DNA of 61,344 nt from Akkermansiaceae bacterium UBA2381 (GTDB lineage Bacteria > Verrucomicrobiota > Verrucomicrobiia > Verrucomicrobiales > DEV007): assembly GCA_002344215.1 (NCBI GenBank), contig DDSV01000021.1, positions 320-61,663 on the forward strand. Reading direction: 5' to 3'. The notes below the pieces were generated by a model that saw only the letters and a program-made list of their open reading frames with translations, was not told where the DNA came from and searched no databases. Position 1 is the first letter of the stretch, and every line of letters starts with the position of its first letter. The translations under genes and the position numbers were made by a program. This document shows, in pieces, positions 23,413 to 30,312 of this stretch.

Positions 23413-24561
23413 CTAGCGGGTTGAAGCCAGTTGGGCGAGCGCACTTTTCAGGGACAAAATCTCTTCGAAATGATGTGCCGCGGAGAGAGTCACCCTCAGT
23501 CGGGCTGATCCTTTGGGCACGGTGGGGAAGCGGATCGCCGGAACAAGGAAACCAAGGGTAAGAAGCCTTGCTGAGGCCGCCAGGGCCGCTTCATTGTCGC
23601 CGATGATCACGGGATGGATCGCGCTGGTCGAGTCTGCGGAGAAGGTTTCGCGATTGCGACGCAGATCATCCCGCAAGGCATCACCCCGGGGACCACAGAC
23701 AAGATCGAGGGCATCCCTCAGCGTTGCCGCAAGGGCGGGAGGGGGAGCGGTGGTGTAAATGAAGCTGCGCGCCCGATTTATGAGGAGATCGACGATGGAC
23801 CGGGAGGCGCAGAGGTAGCCCCCCGATAAACCGACTGCTTTACTGAAGGTGCCCATCTGCAGGTCGATGCGGCCCTCGACCCCGGGTTCCGCCCCGAGTC
23901 CACGACCGCCGGGACCGAGCACCCCGAAGGCATGGGCCTCATCGACGAGGAGAAGGGCCCTGTAACGTTCCTTGAGATCGCAGATTTCGTCGAGGGGAGC
24001 GAGATCTCCATCCATGCTGAAAACGGACTCGGTAACGACGAGAATGCGTCCTCCGGCTCCCACACGTTCCGAAGCCCACTCAAGGTGAGACTGCAGTCGA
24101 TCGAGATCATTATGAGGAAAAACGCGGAGGGTCGCCTCGCTGAGACGGGCTCCGTCGATAAGCGAGGCATGACAAAGTTTATCGAGAATGAGGAAATCGT
24201 CTTTGCCACAGAGAGCGGGAAGAACTCCTGTCGCCGTGGCGAACCCTGAGGTGAAGGTCAGAGCGGCTCCGGTGTGTTTAAGTGCGGCGAGTTTCTCCTC
24301 AAGTTCAAGATGGACCGCCATGGTTCCGCACACCAGACGTGAGGCTCCCGACCCGACTCCGTAGTGGCCGATGTGTTTTTGATAGAGTGACTTCAGCGAG
24401 TCATCCGTCGAAAGACCCAGGTAGTCATTGGATGAAAAATTGAGGCATTCTCCGACACCGCTGAGCTTGACCCTGATCCCCTGGGGGGACTCGATTCGGC
24501 GCAGATGACGGAGCAGCCCGCTTGACTGAAGCTGGCTCAGTTCTTCCTCCGGATCACGCAT
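23413..24561 (-). CDS. bioF: 8-amino-7-oxononanoate synthase
   Basis: This 382-residue PLP enzyme condenses pimeloyl-ACP with alanine in biotin synthesis. Evidence includes NFSSNDYLGL, GVGSGASRLVCGT, DKLCHASLIDG, VTESVFSMDGDLAPL, LLVDEAHAFGVLG and the PLP lysine in GTFSKAVGLSGGY. It could be another alpha-oxoamine synthase (glycine C-acetyltransferase), but VGSGASRLVCGT and the size fit BioF best. The ATG overlaps the stop of the upstream gene by one base (TGATG), so translation is probably coupled. No other bio genes are in the window. Confidence 0.92.
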   Translation of the reverse strand: MRDPEEELSQLQSSGLLRHLRRIESPQGIRVKLSGVGECLNFSSNDYLGLSTDDSLKSLYQKHIGHYGVGSGASRLVCGTMAVHLELEEKLAALKHTGAALTFTSGFATATGVLPALCGKDDFLILDKLCHASLIDGARLSEATLRVFPHNDLDRLQSHLEWASERVGAGGRILVVTESVFSMDGDLAPLDEICDLKERYRALLLVDEAHAFGVLGPGGRGLGAEPGVEGRIDLQMGTFSKAVGLSGGYLCASRSIVDLLINRARSFIYTTAPPPALAATLRDALDLVCGPRGDALRDDLRRNRETFSADSTSAIHPVIIGDNEAALAASARLLTLGFLVPAIRFPTVPKGSARLRVTLSAAHHFEEILSLKSALAQLASTR

Positions 24562-25667
24562 CACCGCCGGTCTTTTTTTCCCGACTTGAGGAAGCTGGTG
24601 GTATCGAGCAGGTCGACCGCCTGTTGCAGCGTTTTGTCCTGGAGCGGGGGCCTGTCCCAGGGGGTTGCCTTGTTTTGACTCAGGAGAAGGTAGTAGTCGA
24701 TCTCAGGATCGGTGCCTGCAACGAGGGCCGCTTCATTCATGCGGGGGCGTTGTTTTTGAAAAAGGAAGTCGCTGAGGGGGGTGCCCTTTGCCACGGCATT
24801 GTAAATGTCGTATTTGGTTTTCGGAACGGTCGCGGAGACGATGTCCGGTTCCACGCCTTCCTGAAAAATGGAGGTATCATCCTCAAGCACAACTTCGGCA
24901 ATGGCATAACGGAGAATGCGGTCCTCGCCGACCGGAACGTCGCGATACTCGACCGCCAGTCCCTGGGTCCTCTCCCCGATAATGAGACAGCCGGTCTCAC
25001 GTTTCAGCACAGCCGCGATGATCTCGCCGACGTTTCCGGTTTCGCTGTCGACCAGAAGAATAAGCTTTTTCCGCCAGGTGGCCGGCGATGCGCTCGAGAC
25101 AAAAAGACTGGGACGGTCATTTCCGGGGCGACGGATTTTGAAGAGCAATTCGTTCGGGGCCTGAAAGCGACTGAGAATCTGGGCAGCGATGGAAAACTCC
25201 GCCTGAGCCTGAGGGGAGCGGAGATCGAGGATGAGGTGGGTGAGTTCCTTCTCTTCGTTGAACTCGCGAATGGCAGTGTCGAGCTTCCCTATTTCGGCCT
25301 CGCTGTATCGTCCGAAACGAAGGTAAGCTATTTCGCGATTGATCTCTGCATGATGGAAATCGAAAGGGGAATCCCGTTCGGAACGGGTTTTTTCCGTCAA
25401 AAGCATCGCCCCGAAATCGAGTCGGCTGAGCATACCCTGAAGCGCAGCCCGATTGACCTCCAGTGAATCGAGTTTGTTGCCGTGAATGTAGTCCTTCGTG
25501 AGCAGCCGGAAGGCTTCCTGCATGGCTGACTGATCGAGCGTGTCGATCAATTCACGCAGGCGCTGCGGTTGGGCCGCGGCAGGAGCCGTCGGCTTGGGCG
25601 GGACAGGAGCAGCGTCCTGCGCCATGGAAGTGCCGAGAAGAAAAAGCGTGAGGAGGCCCCGGATCAT
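24561..25667 (-). CDS. S41 (C-terminal-processing) peptidase-like protein lacking catalytic residues
   Basis: This 368-residue protein has a signal peptide (1-16), a Pro/Ala stretch and then the S41 fold: LTHLILDLR (144-150), KKLILLVDSETGNVGEIIAAVL and CLIIGERTQGLAVEY, ending with GVEPDIV. In active tail-specific proteases the corresponding segments read GSASASEI and GEPTFGKG. Here the catalytic Ser is Asn212, the catalytic Lys is Leu237, and NPGG after LDLR is absent. No PDZ domain is seen. It is therefore probably a non-proteolytic relative. The ATG at 25667 overlaps the thiD stop (ATGA), and its stop overlaps the bioF start. Confidence 0.8.
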   Translation of the reverse strand: MIRGLLTLFLLGTSMAQDAAPVPPKPTAPAAAQPQRLRELIDTLDQSAMQEAFRLLTKDYIHGNKLDSLEVNRAALQGMLSRLDFGAMLLTEKTRSERDSPFDFHHAEINREIAYLRFGRYSEAEIGKLDTAIREFNEEKELTHLILDLRSPQAQAEFSIAAQILSRFQAPNELLFKIRRPGNDRPSLFVSSASPATWRKKLILLVDSETGNVGEIIAAVLKRETGCLIIGERTQGLAVEYRDVPVGEDRILRYAIAEVVLEDDTSIFQEGVEPDIVSATVPKTKYDIYNAVAKGTPLSDFLFQKQRPRMNEAALVAGTDPEIDYYLLLSQNKATPWDRPPLQDKTLQQAVDLLDTTSFLKSGKKDRR

Positions 25668-26515
25668 GATCTGGAAAACTCTACCCCATCCGGAAAATGG
25701 TTCAATGCCTCGATTGAGACTCCGCCTGAAGACCACGAGAAGTGCTGTTCCATGCAGGCGGCAAGATATCGGGTTGCTGCGGAGATGGCAGTTGTGGTGT
25801 CGTGACCTAGAGCAATCTGCGCGGCAATCGCGGCAGAAAGGGTGCATCCGGTGCCATGGAGGTCGGGAACGGCAAGCCGCAGGCGGGAAAAGGTCCGGGA
25901 TTCGCCGGCGATCCAGGCATGATCGGTGATGATTGATGGATCCCCTTCGATAAAATGACCGCCCTTGACGAGGAAATCGCAGCCATAGCGCTGGTGGAGC
26001 CGTTGAGGGGACGTGAGGAAAGCCTCGGGAGTAAGGATGGGTTCACCCAGAAGAATTTCCGCTTCAGGGAGGTTGGGGGTGACGATACGGGCGAGAGGGA
26101 GGAGTTCTGTTTTCAAACGCTCCAGTCCTTCGTTCGAGAGCAGCAAATTTCCCGCACCGGCGCGGAGGACGGGATCAACGATGAGCGGAAGTTCCGGATG
26201 CTCTCTCACAAAACAGGCGACCACAGCAACGAGATCGGCTGTGGCGAGCATTCCTGTTTTTACGGAAAATAGAGAAAAAGCAGAGTTAACGCTCTTTATC
26301 TGAGTTTCTAAGAGGGTTGAGTTGACGGCTTCAATTCGGGCTACTGAGCCTGGAGACTCGGCTACCAGAGCGGTGATAGCGCAAACTCCGTAGACTCCGT
26401 GGGCGGCAAAGGTCTTCAGATCAGCCTGAACTCCGGCTCCGGCGGAAGAGTCTGACCCGGCGATGGTCAGGGCCACGGGTGGGGAAAAGGGACTGTCTTT
26501 GGAGAGCTTGTTCAA
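25664..26515 (-). CDS. thiD: Hydroxymethylpyrimidine/phosphomethylpyrimidine kinase
   Basis: This enzyme phosphorylates HMP and HMP-P in thiamine synthesis. The ribokinase-type fold shows VALTIAGSDSSAGAGVQADLK, GVYGVCAITAL, VDPVLRAGAGN, TPNLPEAEILLGE, DFLVKGGHF and the anion-hole LHGTGCTLSAAIAA. No ATG is available; TTG at 26513-26515 gives a family-like N-terminus (283 residues) and is chosen, while a TTG at 26563 would extend it. It is divergent from avtA. No TPP riboswitch was recognised. It is the first gene of a four-gene overlapping operon. Confidence 0.93.
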   Translation of the reverse strand: MNKLSKDSPFSPPVALTIAGSDSSAGAGVQADLKTFAAHGVYGVCAITALVAESPGSVARIEAVNSTLLETQIKSVNSAFSLFSVKTGMLATADLVAVVACFVREHPELPLIVDPVLRAGAGNLLLSNEGLERLKTELLPLARIVTPNLPEAEILLGEPILTPEAFLTSPQRLHQRYGCDFLVKGGHFIEGDPSIITDHAWIAGESRTFSRLRLAVPDLHGTGCTLSAAIAAQIALGHDTTTAISAATRYLAACMEQHFSWSSGGVSIEALNHFPDGVEFSRS

Positions 26516-26529
26516 ACGTAGAAGGTTGC

Positions 26530-27870
26530 ATGAGACCTTGCCAGAGAGGCGGCACGAGTGCAAATAAGAGAGTGAACGCCAAGGCCCCCTACCTGAAGTC
26601 CATCTTTGCGAGCAATCTGACCGAGCACTCGGGAATCACCGAGTTGATGGACGATCTCGGTGAGGCTCTCACGCTGGGACGGGGACGACTTCGCATGTTG
26701 GGGGGAGGCAGTCCCTCTCATATCCCGGCCGTTCAGGCGATTTGGCGGGAACGGATGCGGGAACTCCTCGTTGAAACCCCGGATGAATATGACCGCGTCA
26801 TGGCCGACTATGATCAACCGGCCGGGAGCCCTGCCTTCCGTGAAGCGGTCGCCGCCTTCCTGAAGCGGGAATACGGATGGAATCTTTCTGCGCGCAATAT
26901 CGCGGTGACAAACGGAGGTCAGACCGCGTTCTTTTTCCTTCTGAACCGCTTTGCCGGAAAAATGGTGGATGGAAGCGTGCGCAAAATTCTGCTTCCGCTG
27001 GTCCCTGAGTATATCGGTTATGGCGACCAGGGGGTCTCCGAGCATGACATGTTCGACAGCCGGCGGCCCCTGATTGAATTGATCGGGGAGAGGGGCTTCA
27101 AGTATCACATCGATTTCGATGCGCTTGATTTGAATGAATCCCACGGGGCGATCGCCGTCTCGCGTCCGACCAATCCGAGCAGCAACGTTTTAACCGATGG
27201 GGAGATCGGGAAGCTAAGGAACCTCGCTGCTGAAAACGGCATCCCGCTTATCATCGACAACGCCTACGGATTACCCTTTCCGGGTGTGATCTTTCGCGAG
27301 GCGACTCCGGTGTGGGATGAAAACATCATTCTGACCCTCAGTCTCAGCAAGCTGGGGCTTCCGGGAACACGAACCGGCATTGTGGTGGCCCGTGAGGAGG
27401 TCATTGATGAGATTCGTTCCATGACCGCGATCGTCGGTCTTTCCAACAACAATATCGGTCAGGCCATGGCGCGGCCGATCATTGAGTCGGGAGAAGTGCT
27501 TCTCCTCGCACAGGAAGTGGTGAAGCCCTATTATCAGGAGCGATCTCTGCGCGCCCTTGAGCTGGCTCGGCAGCATCTCCCCGGGGAAGTACCCTGGAGA
27601 GTGCACGAAAGCGAGGGGGCCTTCTTCCTATGGTTCTGGTTCGATGCCCTTCCGATCAGTTGTCGTGAACTGTATGCCCGACTGAAAGCGGCCAATCTCA
27701 TCGTCGTCCCCGGAGAATACTTTTTCTACGGACTGGACAGCACCGGATGGGATCACGCCTCGCAATGCCTGAGGGTGAGCTTCACCCAGCCCGAAGAGAT
27801 CGTCGCCGACGGATTCCGAATCCTCGGAGAGGTGATTCGTGAGGTTTACGAAGGGAAAAGCCGCCCGTGA
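26530..27870 (+). CDS. avtA: Valine-pyruvate aminotransferase
   Basis: This PLP transaminase interconverts valine plus pyruvate with 2-ketoisovalerate plus alanine. It matches the AvtA pattern closely: HSGITELMDDLGEAL, MLGGGSPSHIPAV, NIAVTNGGQTAFFFLLN, PLVPEYIGYGDQG, SRPTNPSSNVLTD, IIDNAYGLPFPG and the PLP lysine in LSLSKLGLPGTRTG. The ATG at 26530 gives 446 residues; GTG at 26572 would give 432, nearer the E. coli length, and is a real alternative. A start further upstream would overlap divergent thiD. Confidence 0.93.
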   Translation: MRPCQRGGTSANKRVNAKAPYLKSIFASNLTEHSGITELMDDLGEALTLGRGRLRMLGGGSPSHIPAVQAIWRERMRELLVETPDEYDRVMADYDQPAGSPAFREAVAAFLKREYGWNLSARNIAVTNGGQTAFFFLLNRFAGKMVDGSVRKILLPLVPEYIGYGDQGVSEHDMFDSRRPLIELIGERGFKYHIDFDALDLNESHGAIAVSRPTNPSSNVLTDGEIGKLRNLAAENGIPLIIDNAYGLPFPGVIFREATPVWDENIILTLSLSKLGLPGTRTGIVVAREEVIDEIRSMTAIVGLSNNNIGQAMARPIIESGEVLLLAQEVVKPYYQERSLRALELARQHLPGEVPWRVHESEGAFFLWFWFDALPISCRELYARLKAANLIVVPGEYFFYGLDSTGWDHASQCLRVSFTQPEEIVADGFRILGEVIREVYEGKSRP

Positions 27871-27872
27871 TC

Positions 27873-28298
27873 TCAACCCTCCACTTTCACTGCCGTCGGG
27901 GTCCCGGAAGCATCGGCGGAAAGCGACATTTTCAGATTCCAGTGATTGGCAATGCGCTTGAGCAACTCGCGACGAGAGACTCCGCTGCTGGCGAAGTTGA
28001 AGGGCGGGGCAGAGGCCGGAAGATTCTTGGTCTCGTAAAAAATGTCGTTGAGAGGCACTTGATCGAAGATCAACTGGGGCGTCATGTGCTTGTAGTCTAC
28101 TTCGAAGCGTTCATCGAGCCACTTGGTGAGAGGCTGGTAATCGGTCTGAAGAAAGCCCGCCGTGTTGACCGATCCGGCATCTCCGACGACCGCTCCCGAA
28201 TTACTGCCAGTCGCGCTTTTGTTTTCTCCCGCACATGATCCGAAGAGCAGGGCGATGCATGAAAGTGCAAGAAAAGGCAAACATTTATGGAATGTCAT
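27873..28298 (-). CDS. Hypothetical lipoprotein with an STN/secretin-like C-terminal segment
   Basis: The 141-residue protein begins with a type II signal peptide and lipobox LLFGSC, so Cys22 should be lipidated. After a Gly/Ser/Asn-rich linker, residues about 45-141 contain LTKWLDERFEVDYKHMTPQLIFDQVPLNDIFYE and a final SRRELLKRIANHWNLKMSLSADASGTPTAVKVEG. That ending resembles the small beta-alpha-beta STN domain of secretins and TonB receptors, but the likeness is only by pattern. It converges on avtA with 2 bp between stops. No function is assigned. Confidence 0.75.
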   Translation of the reverse strand: MTFHKCLPFLALSCIALLFGSCAGENKSATGSNSGAVVGDAGSVNTAGFLQTDYQPLTKWLDERFEVDYKHMTPQLIFDQVPLNDIFYETKNLPASAPPFNFASSGVSRRELLKRIANHWNLKMSLSADASGTPTAVKVEG

Positions 28299-28395
28299 GG
28301 AGGGTATAATAGCGAATTATTACAAAATGTCTTTGAAAAATTTTAGTATTTTCGCTCAGGATAGCGGTTATTTGAAAGTGTTGGGCCAATAATTT

Positions 28396-28872
28396 ATGAA
28401 AACAGCGATCTACCCGGGCAGTTTTGACCCGGTTCACAATGGCCATATCGATGTCATTGAGCGTGCCTCCAAGCTTTGTGACCGTATTATCGTGGCCGTT
28501 GCGGTAAATTCCGCCAAGAGTGGTCTTTTCTCAATGGAGGAGCGGGTCGAACTCATCCGGCTTGCGGTTCCGGACGTGAAGGGGCTGGAGGTGACCTCGT
28601 TCGATGGCCTCCTCGTCGACTTTGCCCGAAGGGAAAATGCCGACGCGGTGATCCGTGGTTTACGGGCGGTTTCTGATTTTGAGTATGAGTTTCAGATGGC
28701 TCTGATGAACCGAAGTCTGGATGAGAATCTGGAGACGATTTTTTTGGTGCCTAGTCAGGAGAGTATTTACCTTAGCTCGCGTATTGTGAAAGAGGTTGCC
28801 AATTTGGGCGGAAACATTGATCGCTTTGTTCCGGCAGTGGTGAGAGAAGCGCTGATAAAGAAGATGGGGTAG
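28396..28872 (+). CDS. coaD: Phosphopantetheine adenylyltransferase
   Basis: This 158-residue enzyme adenylates 4'-phosphopantetheine in coenzyme A synthesis. The nucleotidyltransferase signature GSFDPVHNGHIDVI (about 8-21), VIRGLRAVSDFEYEFQMALMNR and YLSSRIVKEVA are all conserved and the length is standard. It is preceded by an AT-rich stretch likely to hold its promoter. The region just downstream is a decayed glycosyltransferase fragment rather than an operon partner. Confidence 0.97.
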   Translation: MKTAIYPGSFDPVHNGHIDVIERASKLCDRIIVAVAVNSAKSGLFSMEERVELIRLAVPDVKGLEVTSFDGLLVDFARRENADAVIRGLRAVSDFEYEFQMALMNRSLDENLETIFLVPSQESIYLSSRIVKEVANLGGNIDRFVPAVVREALIKKMG

Positions 28873-28874
28873 AC

Positions 28875-29233
28875 CGTCCATGCGGATTGCCGTATTTCAT
28901 AGCGGCTCATTCGAAAGTGTCACTTACCCCGACAGGCCACGCCCGCTGGACCTACCGGCACTATGAAAGTGTTTATGCCGGATGCGACGTAGTCTCTACC
29001 GACCTCTCCGGAATCAGGACCCTGCTGAGGTGCCCCCTCATTGTTTTGAGATGATCCCTGACCACCAGCCTGTTTCCCCGTCAGTGGAGAAAGTCCTGAG
29101 TTATTGGAAAGACCGGGCGCCTCTCCACGAGGCCGCCCTTGAGTATCTTGAGAAATTCCTCTTTCGCGGCCGCTTTGATGTCCGTCGACCCGCGATATTT
29201 GAGCAGTTTTTGGCTCAGGTGGAGGGGGATTGA
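28875..29233 (+). pseudogene. Decayed glycosyltransferase fragment with a frameshift
   Basis: Two overlapping frames together read like the C-terminus of an exostosin-type or related glycosyltransferase. Frame one (about 28875-29045) gives KVSLTPTGHARWTYRHYE, then SVYAGCDVVSTDLSGIRTLL, and stops at TGA 29049-29051. The continuation lies in another frame from about 29048: MIPDHQPVSPSVEKVLSYWK, followed by a helical EYLEKFLFRGRFDVRRPAIFEQFLAQ ending at 29233. The N-terminal half of such an enzyme is missing, coaD coding sequence sitting in its place. An 83-codon frame (28982-29233) could still be translated. The family likeness is judged by eye. Confidence 0.5.
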
Positions 29234-29274
29234 TCTGACAAATCGAATTTGGAGTTACTGCTAGCCGATTAACG

Positions 29275-29305
29275 AAAAAATCGCCCCCCTTTTGGGAGTG
29301 CGATT
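29275..29305 (-). terminator. Intrinsic terminator for the porin-like gene
   Basis: On the minus strand AATCGC(A)CTCCC pairs with GGGGGGCGATT around an AAAA loop and is followed by six T. It lies about 50 bp after the stop of the porin-like gene. Confidence 0.75.
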
Positions 29306-29356
29306 CGGAAAACGAGCCGGTGGTGAATACCGCCCGAATTTGAAATCGTGAACGAC

Positions 29357-30151
29357 TCAGAAAGAAACGCTCAAACTGACACCTCCATGAAGGCTATCCT
29401 CAAGTGCATCGAATGGGGGGATAACGAAAGGTCTGAACAACTGATCACCCTGTGAGATATGATATCCAATGTATGGCGTCAGGACGGTCCTGCAGTTGAG
29501 CTGAATGGGAAGTGAAGCCCGCAGATAGTAGTGGTTCCACCCGCTTTCCCGGGCTGTCAGCTTGTCTGAATATCCGGCACCGCCGGCAAGAACCAGTGAA
29601 ATGTTATCGGTAAGCCCGATTGACTTCTCAAGTCCGAGTTCATGGTACCAACCTGCATCGTTGAAGAGATAGTTGCTCTGGGCCACGAAATCAACAAAGC
29701 CAAGACTGCGACGCACGTCGAGTCCGACTTCACCCAGGCTGCTTGAAGGTGAGAACGGACCTCTTCCCTGCTCGGGGTAGAAGTGGTGCGAGTAGCCGAC
29801 ATTCACCTCGAAACCGGCGAAGGTCCCGACAGCGGCGCTGACGTAAAGTTCACCCTGGTCCGTGTTTGGGAAGATGGAGTGCGTATCGATCCCGTTCACA
29901 TAGAAAACACCGACCGTGACTGGAACGGCCAAGCCCTCGAAAGTGTAGTTTACGTCCGCCCAGACAGACGAGTCGGCGAACTGGAATCCTTTGTAGTAAT
30001 ACTCGGACATCCAGCCCACACTGATCTCACCGCCGAGATCGACACACTCTTCGATGGGGGCCTTGCCGACAGGGGCCTTTCCCCAATCGCCTGCCTGTGC
30101 GCCAAACGTTAAGGCACTGACGGTGGCCAATAGAATTGCTTTTTTCATCAT
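29357..30151 (-). CDS. Outer-membrane beta-barrel protein (TorF/Gcw_chp-porin-like)
   Basis: This 264-residue protein has a signal peptide (MMKKAILLATVSALTFGAQA) and alternating aromatic/polar strands throughout: EISVGWMSEYYYKGFQ, WADVNYTF, LYVSAAVGTF, FEVNVGYSHHFYP, YHELGLEKSIG. It ends VSLSVSF with a C-terminal Phe. The early SEYYYKGFQFADSSVWADVNY resembles the opening strand of the TorF/Gcw_chp porin-like family (SDYVFRGxSQ). The tandem ATGs at 30151 and 30148 are chosen by the signal peptide; the frame is open further upstream. A terminator follows. It may be a small-solute channel; substrate unknown. Confidence 0.8.
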   Translation of the reverse strand: MMKKAILLATVSALTFGAQAGDWGKAPVGKAPIEECVDLGGEISVGWMSEYYYKGFQFADSSVWADVNYTFEGLAVPVTVGVFYVNGIDTHSIFPNTDQGELYVSAAVGTFAGFEVNVGYSHHFYPEQGRGPFSPSSSLGEVGLDVRRSLGFVDFVAQSNYLFNDAGWYHELGLEKSIGLTDNISLVLAGGAGYSDKLTARESGWNHYYLRASLPIQLNCRTVLTPYIGYHISQGDQLFRPFVIPPFDALEDSLHGGVSLSVSF

Positions 30152-30312
30152 ATCTTTAATGGGAATAGGGTGATTCGGGTAGATCTCAACGGCCACCTTT
30201 TTAGAAGTCACTCCCCTTGATAATGGCGAATTTGATTTCAGGCGCAACTTATTTAACGCGAAATGCTGAGTCAGCTTGATTCTGTCTCTCAAGCTTTCGC
30301 GATACGCAGAAC

